Shown here one piece after another: positions 10,201-19,534 of a stretch of 64,000 nt of DNA (its first letter is position 1; each line of letters starts with the position of its first letter). Origin of the DNA: Rhynchopus euleeides. Its lineage: Eukaryota > Euglenozoa > Diplonemea > Diplonemida > Diplonemidae. The notes beneath the pieces were generated by a model. It was not told where the DNA came from and ran no database searches. It saw only the letters and a program-made list of their open reading frames with translations. The DNA is taken from NCBI GenBank assembly GCA_963210315.1, contig OY723308.1, positions 248,001 through 312,000 of the forward strand. Direction: 5' to 3'. Position numbers and translations under genes: made by a program.

Positions 10201-10227
10201 GGGTAAGAGGACCTAGTGCCAGTGGCA
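7203..10227. other. 3-kb intergenic region, no gene supported
   Basis: Contains 5' flank of threonine synthase, C-runs near 7676-7706, G-runs near 7965-7985 and 8430-8450, A-rich patches, and the paired hairpin repeats at 9185-9360. Long open frames on both strands are made of Pro/Gly/Ser low-complexity text and resemble no family. Confidence 0.5.
9185..9360 (-). repeat. Two tandem CAGTGGAG...CACTG hairpin repeats
   Basis: On the - strand, units at 9360-9306 and 9236-9185 each begin CAGTGGAG, end CACTG, and are followed by a purine-rich tail such as TTGCAAAGAAAAGAG and then a CACGTGTG box. The ends can pair as a stem. Two more members lie at 47801-47856 and 47877-47920. The unit contains short stretches resembling pol III boxes (for example GCGGTTCGACAC in the 9306-9360 unit), but it is too short for a tRNA. 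Confidence 0.6.
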
Positions 10228-12389
10228 CTACTGCCCAATCACCACGACGCCAATGATGATGACCACCACGACAATGACGACGAGGCAGACGAACAGGAGG
10301 CACCAACGCCTGTGGTGGTGGTGGTGTGGTGTGGTGGGGTGGGGTTCCCGGTGATGCCCAGTCGCATCATGGATTCCCGTGTTGTCACGTGGCTTGGATA
10401 AAACGTCCACATCCTACAATGTCCCCAACCGTGGGTGTCTGCCTCAGGTCGTTGCACTCAAGTGCCTCCTCATGCGCGTTGTATCGGCGCGTCAGTATAG
10501 CGTATATATTTGAATTTTGACGTTCATCATCGACAGCCCGAAGGACCCAACGGGCACAGCAGGCAATACGCACTCATGGGAGGCAAACACTAGCACAATG
10601 TTAGGCAGGCAGTGATTTCGTACCCAAGCAACAGCTCTGGGGAGCACGGGGCAGCAGTCAGAGTGAGCTGAGTAGGTTTGTCATCAGGGTCGATCAAGCT
10701 AACAGGAAACGTTGAGAAGATTGTCATCACACCGATGCCTGGGTGGTGCCTGGCTGGGGGGCAAGTGAAAGGCATCAGAGGTCAGGACAATACGAAGTGT
10801 CTATCGTCAGCGCAGGGGGTTGCCCTGCATGCCGACTGAGAGATCAGGTTCATGGACAAGCTACGGTTGTCATCACGTGCCGCACCGCTGAGCATCTCTG
10901 CCATATCCGGCAAGGATGATAGGCAGACTGAGGGAACTGAACCCTGTTGCGTCTGCCTGAGGCCTTGGCGTTGCTGATATGCACAACGCGCTCCCAACAC
11001 ACCACCTGCATTGGCCACACAACACCCAAGGGAAGAGGGGATAGGGGAGACAGCAATGGCAATTGGGTCCAAATCGGACTGCCACAAGACACGGGGTGTT
11101 GGTGAACTCATAATGAATATCCAAAAGCGCGCCGCATGCGGTTCAAAACTAAAGGTGGCACATACCGTCTGCTCCGCTTCTGATACTCCTGTGCCTGCTT
11201 GACCTGCACTGTCCCCTGGTAGACGTATTGTGACGCCCTGTGCAGATAGGAGGGTGTGGTGGCAATGAGATAACGAAGTGTAAATCAGTATCCGCCCTTC
11301 GGGGTCTCCCTCCACCCAATTTCAAAAAAAAGATAAGGCTGTTGTTTGTGCGCCACATCCGGGCAAAACAAAAGCAACTCCGCAGCCTGATGAGGAGGTT
11401 GAATTTGTTGCCCAAGCGCTGCCTACTATCTTTTTGACACTGACAGGTTCCCTGTTGTGGTGAAAAAGCGATGTTCAGTGGAGGCGAGCAGATCACGTTG
11501 TGAACATAGTGCTATGTAGGACAGGCAGCAAATTGGAGGAACGAAGGCCATACTTCCCGACGTTGTCACGGATGTCGTTGATGAGCTCACCCTGCTCGTG
11601 CACCAGCACCGCCATGTCGAGGAACATCTGGTGCAGCGCCTTCAGGGCGGATTCGATCTTCTGGATGTCACGCCGCATCTCCACCACCTCCTCGAGCGTG
11701 GTGGCGGCGATCTGCAGGGCGTGTGTGGCATGGCGGTGTTGGCGGCAGCCCCTCCCATTCACACCCCTTAAAGACCCCAGGCATACCAACCCTTTGTTGC
11801 TTGAGAATATCGCGGACTCCTTCCCGTTTGCAATCACCTCATCCGCCATCTTCTCCACCTGCTCGTCGCCGAGCTGCTGGTCGGAAAACTTTGTTTTGAT
11901 CCGCCGCGCGATGGTATCGCGGTACTTCGCCTTGTTCGACTGCTCAATCTCCTGGAAGGCTGTCAGGGCGGAGACAAACTCTTGCCGCTTCAGCATAAAC
12001 TGGTTCTCTTGTATCCGCAGCTCAGCGGGGTGCTTTTCCGCCCGCGACTTACACCGCTTGATCGCCTCTTCCATCCCGTCGAGATTGGACTTCACAGACT
12101 GACTCGCCGAAGAAAACTTGTCATGAAGTGCTGCCGCATCCTCCCGCAGCTTCTTCTTGCTGGCATCGCTCGTCGCACAGTGCAGCTGATTATGCACCTG
12201 GTTCAGCTCCGCACTATGTGTCTTCATACTCTGCAGCTGCTCGTTCACCTTCAGAATCACCTCATAGTAGGCATCCATTTCACTCACCTCCCCTTCCGCC
12301 GCTTCTGCTGGGAGATCCAACGCAACATGGTCCGACTGGATTGCACCTGTGCTCTCACGCAACTGCGGCAGGAGATCCACCGATGCCAT
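10228..12389 (-). CDS. Syntaxin-family Qa-SNARE, paralogue A (four exons)
   Basis: Membrane-anchored SNARE that drives vesicle fusion by zippering with partner SNAREs. The exons are 12389-11787, 11711-11554, 11237-11166 and 10309-10228. Joined, they give 304 residues with no frame problem. Introns: GTATGC...CTGCAG, GTATGG...CACAG, GTATGT...CACAG. Residues ~35-160 form a helical N-terminal (Habc-like) region. The SNARE motif runs from ~202 to 278 and contains LDMAVLVHEQGELINDI with the zero-layer glutamine at 241. The tail RRRWCLLFVCLVVIVVVV begins the single transmembrane anchor, which reaches the stop. The last intron is long (856 bp). Paralogue B is 3 kb upstream with the same exon junctions. 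The precise subclass (plasma membrane or endosomal) cannot be assigned here. Confidence 0.93.
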
Positions 12390-12751
12390 CTGGGAAGGAA
12401 TAGAAGCCGAGCGCCACAGAGGAGAAGAAGAAGAAGAAGGCGGGCTAAAAACCAAAATACAGCCGCTACAAAGAGACGACCTTTCCCCTCTCCGGTTCAC
12501 GCAAGGGTTGTGCGTATGTGGCCCTCTTTTTGCCCGCCTGTCGGCTTGCGGCCTCTAAAGGGAAGGGGGCTGAGAGTGGAAGGGGGTGTGTCTAACGAGA
12601 GAAAAGGGATGTGGGTGGGTGGGTGGGGGGGGGGGGGGGGTGTATGGGAGTAAAGAATGTGTACCTCCCTGGTTGCCCCTCTGAAGGGGAAAATGAATGG
12701 GCGTGGCGTTGTGGTGTGGTTGGTGTTTTGGGGGCGTCGAGGGGGGGGGGG

Positions 12752-12977
12752 TTTTGATCGCCGAGAGTGAATGGAAAAGTAAGTCTCCCAGCACCTTCTT
12801 GCAATGGCGGGGGGTCGCTAGGGGGTGATCGTCAGTGCATTTTTGACGCATTTCCTGTTGAATTTGCTGAAAACTGACTGAAGATTGACGAAGGATAACG
12901 ACCAGCGAAGACCCCCTTAGTCCTTTTTGTAGTCACCACACCAGATATGTTGTACAAGGCAGATCAATGCACAATAG
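12752..12977. repeat. Dispersed two-module repeat carrying a 110-bp insertion
   Basis: Module 1 (12752-12806, GTGAATGGAAAAGTAAGTC ... GCAATG) also occurs at 22164-22218 and 47376-47430. Module 2 (12917-12977, TTAGTCCTTTTTGTAGTCAC ...) also occurs at 47431-47491. At 47.4 kb the modules are directly adjacent; here they are separated by exactly 110 bp (12807-12916), whose ends are imperfect inverted repeats (GGGGGGTCGCT and AGCGAAGACCCCC). Confidence 0.85.
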
Positions 12978-13957
12978 GAGGGTGTGTCGCGCCGAGGGGG
13001 GGGGCTTTTTGTCGTCTGGACTCCAGTGAAATTCGAAGAGGTACACGCTCAGCTGAGGTGGGGAGGGGGAAAGGGAGAGGGAGGGAGGGGGGGGGGGGGG
13101 GAGGTGTGGCTACATTTTTGAGATCGGCCTATGCGCCATGCCCTGCTGACCAAGCCACAGAACCTTACGTAACAAAACGGCATTACCACCCCCCACCCCA
13201 CATAGCATCCATCCCCCCCCCCCACTCTCCAACCTCTCAAGGGCTACCGGGCTAGTCAGAAGTGCCTCAGGACAGGAAAGGCCACTCCCTTGCTTCTCAG
13301 GTATCTCTCTGCGATAGCCGGTTGTTGGAGAGAGGGGGGTGGAGGGGGGAGGGGATGGGCCTGTGAAAGAACAGGTGTTTTGAAGTGGGTCTGCGCAGGC
13401 CTGCTTCCCGCCTCCCGCTTCCTCCATGAGACGGGGTCTGCCTGGAAATTATCCGACGGGGGGGGGGGGGGGTCACGGGCCTGATTCCCAGAGTCGTGTA
13501 TACACAGTGAACGGGGTGGGGGGATGGAGGCGGGGGGGGGGGGGGCTGGGCGATCGCCCCCTCTGCACCCCGACCATTGTCATGGGGGCAGAAAAAATAG
13601 CTCCCGGAGACTGCTGCTCTCGAAAGCCAACCCTTCACCTCCACCCCCACCCCCCCTCCTCCTCCTCTAACTTGCCAAGGGGGGGGGGGGGGGGGGAGAG
13701 AGAGAGAGCGCGTGTGTGTCTTGTGTAAGTTTTTTTACAGCACACACACCCCCTCGCCCCCTCCCACCGCCGCCTGGGTTTTTTTCCTCTCTCGTTACTC
13801 TGTGCGGAAAGGATCTGACAGAACGGAACGGAATGACACCTCCGGCGCGCTGGCCACACCCTCCCCTTCCCTCCCCCTTTTTGTTTACACTTGCCAGGAA
13901 AAAAACCCGCACAGCAAAATGATGCGGCAAACCTACTCCATACAGTGTTAGCACCCA

Positions 13958-14053
13958 CTTGTCAAGTCGACAACTGCCAGTGCAATCCCAGTGAATTGTC
14001 GACTCGACAACTGACCACTTGTCGAGCTTGAGGTTGTCGACTCGACTCGTTGA
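13958..14053. promoter_or_regulatory. Cluster of TTGTCGA inverted half-sites
   Basis: Several TTGTCGA/TCGACAA half-sites occur within 96 bp, including TTGTCGACTCGACAA at 13995-14009. The position is ~1.6 kb upstream of syntaxin A. It could be a binding-site cluster; no binding protein can be named. Confidence 0.4.
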
Positions 14054-15338
14054 GGTCACTCGTACAGAGCTAACTAGTGCACCGTGCACACACACACACA
14101 CACACCCTCCCGAACAAACAACAGTGCAAGAACCAGACCCGGAGTACGAATGACCACACAGGCAATGTGGAGGCCCTGTGAAGTGGCATGAAGGTGGTGA
14201 TGATATCCCTGCTGATATCCCATGCTATTGCCGCTCGTAATTACTGAAAAAAAACAAAGGCAATGCCAGCGAGGCCAGGCAGGGGGGGGTGGGGGGCGGA
14301 GGTGGAGGGGAGACGCCATGATTAACCTCGACATGGTGACTCTCTATAGGCCAGGGTGCGGGTGGGGTGGGGGTTGGCGCGAAAGCCGTGTGCAAAAGCA
14401 ACTAACACTCCAGGTTTCAAAAGCTGGCCTGCTAACCTATCCACACAGGCCACACCAGCGTGGTTAGAGGATACGCCGCCTGGTATTGAACGCTTTGGAG
14501 GAATATTGGCCGTGTCTCTTCAGCCTGACGAGAGGCACATCATCCTCTCTCATGAAATGCAATCCGTCCCTCCCTCCTCGGCGGAGTGACGGTGGGGCAC
14601 ACAGGAGGACACACAGCCGGAAGGCTCTGGCCTCACTGCACAGCCAACGGCTTGGGAGCTTGGCTCAGGGGAGAAAAGACGTCCACAAGGAGCTGTCCCC
14701 CGAGACGTTCTCTGAGAGTCTTTGCTTGTGTGTGTGTGTTGTGCACCGCTGGATGACATTGCCGGATGGGCAGATCGAGGCTTCTGAAGACGGGATTGGC
14801 TCTGTGTCAAGCTGCATGCAGCCGTACTCTGCCTGTCCCAACCCAAATCCACTGAGATCTCGGTGCCGGCTGTTGCGCGAGACACCTGCACCCGGCTGTG
14901 CCAGGGATTTGCGGGAACTAAACCGAACCTCCGAAACCCTCCCCCACCTCCGGGATACAGGCTGCCCCCTCCTGCAGATGCACAGCACCACTGCAGGATG
15001 CCCAGCGCCGAGGGTCTCGGAGGAAGCACGTGATTGCCTTGCTGCGTGTGATGATGCACGTGTGTCACCCATCGGGCAGCGCGGGCATCGCAGACTCGCG
15101 GAGAAGGAAGAGGAACCGGTGGGGGGAAGGAAGGGCTGCATGGATGCACCCGCCCATCACAAACTGCGGTTCGGTGTGGGTGCAGCCGCGGGCAAAGGTG
15201 CAGTGCCAAGAGCTGCTGTCGTGTCCCTCCTCCCATTCTTCGTTCCCCCCCTCGCGCGCCTGCCCTCCCGCCTCGGAGAAGGCAGAATAATCGGGGGCGA
15301 TGGCCGTGTGGGAGAGAGTATGTGTGTGTGTGGGCTCG

Positions 15339-17261
15339 TCATCCCAACACAGCAACGACAACGACAAGCCCGACTGCGAACAGAACAACGACGCAGACAA
15401 TCAGCCAGCACATTCGCCTGCAGGTGTGAGGTGTGATGGTGGTAGAGGGGTGTGTGAGGGGTGCGGAGACGTCCCTCCGCCATCAACTACCACCCCCTCC
15501 CCCAAGGATGGCACCCCTGGATTATCTTCATGGATTAAACTCGTGGATTAAATGGATTAAATGGATTTTATTCGCCTGGATTTTGCTATTTAATCCACGC
15601 CTTTGGGGGTTTGTGCTGCGGGGTGCCAGCGAGGGCATTTTGGGTGCATTTCCAGCTTGGCTCGCTGAAAAATGACGAAGGTTGCCGTAATACCAAAGCG
15701 CAAATGCCCTTTGACGTGCTTCGATTGACGTGTTGGCATTGCATGTGTTCAACATCTTCATCCCCGGCACAGTCAGGTCCGACCAGACGAGTGGAGGAAC
15801 TGTGGTCCCGTGTGTGGATCCGCCTGAGCAGTGGTGGCTGACATTCAGTCGCCTTGTGCCGGAGTCCACCCTCGCAGGGGTGGGGTGCAGCCCGGGCCGA
15901 TGTCCAGCAGGAACAGCCGCACAGGAGCGTATCTTCAGCTGTGTGGGCTGGCAGTCTGAGAAGAGGCGCAACAGGCTCCAGCCAGAGAAGGTCCATAAGT
16001 TGACCACGATCCACCGGCACCGACCTGGTGGTAGGGCCTGGAAGCACCTGCAGTGGGATTAAATGCTGGATTAAATCCTGGATTAAATGGATTAAATGGA
16101 CTAAATGGATTATATTCCAGGGTTGTTGGATTATTCCCATCCTTGCCCTCCCCCCCCCTGCTCCTGATGCGATCTGCAAAGGGGGGATAATCACAGGGGC
16201 ACACCTCCGTTGTTCCGCGGCCTTCTTGTTGTTCGTCACCATCACCTGTACTCCCTTCTTCGTGTATTCGGTGGCCCTGTGATGGATGTGTGGCATGTGG
16301 ATCCGGACATGTGAGATACAAAGGTTGGAAGCAAGGCAGGTGCTCCAAAGCTGACCCCCCATGCCCCGTGTCCCTAGGCCCAGGGGGGCATACTTCTGCA
16401 CGTTGCCACGGATGTCGTTGATGAGTTCACCCTGCTCGTGCACCAGCACTGCCATGTCGAGCATCATTTGATTCAGCAGCTTCAGCCCAACCTCGATCTT
16501 CTGGATGTCACGCCGCATCTCCACCACCTCCTCGAGCGTGTTGGCGGCGATCTGCAGGGTGTGTGTGGCATGGCGGTGTTGGCGGCAGCCCCTCCCCTGT
16601 GGCGTGTATGCTGCCATGAGAAACCCAGGCATACCGACATCTTGTTGCTTGAGAATATCGCGGACTCCGTCCCGTTTGCAATCACCTCATCCGCCATCTT
16701 CTCCACCTGCTCGTCGCCGAGCTGCTGATGGGAAAACTTTGTCTTGATCCGCCGCGCGATGGTGTCGCGGTACTTCGCCTTGTTCGACTGCTCCACCTCG
16801 TGGAAGGCTGTCAGGGCGGAGACGAACTCATCCCTCTTCAGCATAAACTGGTTCTGCTGTATCCGCAGCTCAGCGGGGTGGCTCTTGGCAGTTTCTTGGA
16901 ACTCCTTCATCAGAGACTCCATTTCGTCGAGATCTGTTTTGATAGCCCGGCTGGCAGTGGAGAACTTGTCCTGCAGGGTAGACGCATCATCCCGCAGCTT
17001 CTTCTTGCTGGCATCGCTCGTCGCACAGTGCAGCTGATTGTGCACCTGGTTCAGCTCCGGGGTATACTTCCGCATATTCTGCAGCTGCTCGTTCACCCTC
17101 TGCACCGCAGCATGGAAATCATCCATAGTCCGCTCATCCCCCTGACGCACTGTCTCCTGCAGCTCCACCTCAACATGCCCGGTATCAAGGCCGCTCCCCC
17201 CGTCATGCCCTGCAGCCGCTGCAGCCACACGCAACTGTGGCAGCAGGTCCACCGACGCCAT
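15339..17261 (-). CDS. Syntaxin-family Qa-SNARE, paralogue B (four exons)
   Basis: The exons are 17261-16635, 16551-16394, 16276-16205 and 15417-15339, giving 311 residues. Exons 2 and 3 are exactly the same lengths as in paralogue A (158 and 72 bp), and all three introns have the same phases. Donors are GTATGC, GTATGC and GTGTGC. The start MASVDLLPQLR is shared with A. The N-terminal helical region is followed by the SNARE motif with the zero-layer Gln at 249 (VHEQGELINDI). The anchor RMCWLIVCVVVLFAVG runs to a TGA at 15339. The N-terminal ~35 residues and the anchor differ most from A, while the region around HNQLHCATSDASKKKLR is nearly identical. Intron 3 (16204-15418) carries TGGATTAAAT repeats at both ends. 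Confidence 0.93.
15517..16140. repeat. TGGATTAAAT arrays at both ends of an intronic segment
   Basis: Short arrays of GGATTAAAT(GG) lie at about 15517-15597 and 16056-16133, both inside intron 3 of syntaxin B. They bracket ~460 bp of ordinary-composition DNA. The left array also contains one inverted copy (CTATTTAATCCA). This may be a mobile insert in the intron or a local array split by later sequence. Confidence 0.6.
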
Positions 17262-17938
17262 TGCGCCGCCTCCCAGCCCCCCCTACGGGGCTGCACTCCT
17301 GCAGCAGGTGGGGTGTGCCGTGTTGTGGCAGCATGGCATGGGACACACGGGTGAGACAAAAAACTTAAGAGATGCCCCGTCACCTGAGACACCACATGCA
17401 GTGGCCTTGGTCAAAACGGAGGGGGGGGCGTGGGTGTGGGTTGGGACGGGGGTCGTGGGGTCTCGGGGGGGAAGGGGGGAGGAGGGGGGGGGGGGGGGGG
17501 GGGGGGGCGAGCTGGGTCTGGGTGGGAGACCCCCTCGACCTCGATGTAGATTTTTTTTGGGTTTCATTGATCTGTCCTGGAAGAGTCGGGGGGGGCTACA
17601 CTGCAGAAAAGGAGGAGGCTCGGCTGGCGGGCCTATGGATAGTCCTCTGTTTCTGCCTCGTTGTTCTAGCTTGCCTCCTGTGCAGGTCTGATGTTTGGCG
17701 CACGTGGAACGAGCAGAGGTGCTGCGTGACTCCTAAGGTGTGGCATGGCGCGCGAGACTGTCTGATGAGCCGACAGTGCCCGTGCTGAGGAGAGCCGGAG
17801 AGAGAGAAAAGAACCTAAATAAAGGGTGACGGTAACCCGCTCTGTAGGACCCAGGCCTCCCCACACGTAATCCCGTCGAGGAGACGCCGAAGCACAAAAG
17901 GTTGTACCACAGCCAACAACGCATGCAGCAAGCACGCC
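17262..17938. other. Intergenic, no gene seen
   Basis: 5' flank of syntaxin B, with a ~22-base G-run near 17487-17508 and a T-run at 17549-17556. Nothing else is supported. Confidence 0.5.
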
Positions 17939-18418
17939 TTACACCTTGTAGGCCTTGAGGGGGTCGAAGAACTCGGGGCGCAGGTCCACGATGGTCTTCG
18001 TCTTCTTGATGATGGCAGCCGGGCGGGGCTGGCCAGTGATGGCGCGCTTCGTGCGCTTCTTGCCGGCCTTCTGCAGGGCGATGTTGTCAGCGATGCGCTT
18101 CTTCAGGTCGTCCTGGCACTTCGACTTGCGCACGTGCTCCACACGCACGTTGATGCGCTTCGGGATCACGCGGTGCCTGTGGCGCTTGTTCACGATCACG
18201 CCCAGGGCGCGGGGGGTGACGTTCCACACCACACCGGTCTTGCCGTGGTACACCTTGTGCGGCAGCGACTTCTGGATCGCGGGGTCACCGATGATGTTCA
18301 CGTACTCACCGGCCTTGAACGTCGTCAGGTAACGGGTCTGGTTCGGCATACCCTTCGTCCCGAACTTCTTCGAGAACAGCTCGCGCGTCCCCGCGCGGTA
18401 ACCATAGGAGTGCACCAT
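17939..18418 (-). CDS. RPL21: 60S ribosomal protein eL21, copy 1
   Basis: Intronless, 159 residues, the usual eL21 length. The sequence has the family's N-terminus (MVHSYGYRAGTRELFSKKFG) and conserved blocks such as GDPAIQKSLPHKVYHGKTGVVWNV and IPKRINVRVEHVRKSKCQDD in basic context. It is a structural component of the large cytosolic ribosomal subunit. The coding sequence is identical at the nucleotide level to copy 2 (18825-19304). The identity stops within a few bases of the start and stop codons: the flanks GAAAACAAG and TTGAAAG before ATG are unrelated apart from AAG. Confidence 0.97.
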   Translation of the reverse strand: MVHSYGYRAGTRELFSKKFGTKGMPNQTRYLTTFKAGEYVNIIGDPAIQKSLPHKVYHGKTGVVWNVTPRALGVIVNKRHRHRVIPKRINVRVEHVRKSKCQDDLKKRIADNIALQKAGKKRTKRAITGQPRPAAIIKKTKTIVDLRPEFFDPLKAYKV

Positions 18419-18824
18419 CTTGTTTTCCTCTTCCTATGTGCCTGATGGTGGGGTGGGTTCTGTGATTGTGGCTACTGTGAACACACCCCACTATCGGGTT
18501 CAACAACAGTGGGGCAGTGAAGTGTGGTGCAACGGTCGCTGTGACCAACCCTGCAGGCAAAACACCTCAGGGAGTAAGGTGCCATTCGAACAGCTCTGTG
18601 TGTGGGGCAGAAAGCAGGCAACAACAGAGCGGGCAGGCAAATGCAACGAGTAGGCTGGGGGGGAGGGGGCGCGAGCTGTCCGTGGTTCTGCAGACGCACA
18701 CAACCACACAGACACGCAGCAAGACGTTCCCGGCACCCGTGACTCAATTCCACATGATATGTACTCCACTGGCCTCGTCGATCGTCTCGTGCGGGCCAAC
18801 GTAGCCCAGGCAAGGAGGTGCAAA
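18419..18824. other. Spacer between the two eL21 genes
   Basis: 406 bp holding the promoter of copy 1 and the 3' flank of copy 2. It shows no similarity to the region upstream of copy 2 and no gene is seen. Confidence 0.5.
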
Positions 18825-19304
18825 TTACACCTTGTAGGCCTTGAGGGGGTCGAAGAACTCGGGGCGCAGGTCCACGATGGTCTTCGTCTTCTTGATGATG
18901 GCAGCCGGGCGGGGCTGGCCAGTGATGGCGCGCTTCGTGCGCTTCTTGCCGGCCTTCTGCAGGGCGATGTTGTCAGCGATGCGCTTCTTCAGGTCGTCCT
19001 GGCACTTCGACTTGCGCACGTGCTCCACACGCACGTTGATGCGCTTCGGGATCACGCGGTGCCTGTGGCGCTTGTTCACGATCACGCCCAGGGCGCGGGG
19101 GGTGACGTTCCACACCACACCGGTCTTGCCGTGGTACACCTTGTGCGGCAGCGACTTCTGGATCGCGGGGTCACCGATGATGTTCACGTACTCACCGGCC
19201 TTGAACGTCGTCAGGTAACGGGTCTGGTTCGGCATACCCTTCGTCCCGAACTTCTTCGAGAACAGCTCGCGCGTCCCCGCGCGGTAACCATAGGAGTGCA
19301 CCAT
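18825..19304 (-). CDS. RPL21: 60S ribosomal protein eL21, copy 2
   Basis: The protein and nucleotide sequence are identical to copy 1 over all 480 bp, start to stop, in the same orientation and 406 bp apart. Synonymous sites are also identical while the flanks are unrelated, which points to recent gene conversion or to a duplication confined to the coding part, such as a retrocopy inserted beside its parent. A pol II duplication of a normal genomic block would have carried flanks. Both frames are intact, so both may be expressed. Confidence 0.97.
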   Translation of the reverse strand: MVHSYGYRAGTRELFSKKFGTKGMPNQTRYLTTFKAGEYVNIIGDPAIQKSLPHKVYHGKTGVVWNVTPRALGVIVNKRHRHRVIPKRINVRVEHVRKSKCQDDLKKRIADNIALQKAGKKRTKRAITGQPRPAAIIKKTKTIVDLRPEFFDPLKAYKV

Positions 19305-19534
19305 CTTTCAACCCCTTCTTTTTTGTGTACACACCTGCCGTGCGGGATGGGATGTTGCTGTGATACAAATGCGAACCAAACACCAACACAAACACACACA
19401 CACACAACCTCTTTCAATCAACGGGAGAGGCGAGCGGTGTGCGGGGGGGCCTGGGGGCTGGGGAGGAACCTCAAAACCACCAAAATCTCGAACCCAAAGT
19501 TGTACATCGCCGCAGCCCCCTCCTACACTATACA

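Larger units (their letters stand above)
12390..15338. other. Intergenic region between the two syntaxins
   Basis: Holds a G-run-rich stretch (12626-12642, 13087-13102, 13459-13472, 13678-13696), the repeat pair at 12752-12977, the TTGTCGA cluster at 13958-14053 and a short CA tract near 14088-14105. Frames of 100-316 codons at 14.5-15.4 kb overlap each other on both strands and resemble nothing I know; I do not call them genes. Confidence 0.5.

Noticed and set aside
14486..15436. 316-codon + strand open frame between the syntaxins
   Set aside because: Overlaps the anchor exon of syntaxin B on the other strand, has comparable frames on -, and shows no domain or regular composition.
15586..16632. 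348-codon - strand frame over syntaxin B
   Set aside because: Read-through of introns 1 and 2; the SNARE exon is real but the rest is intron.
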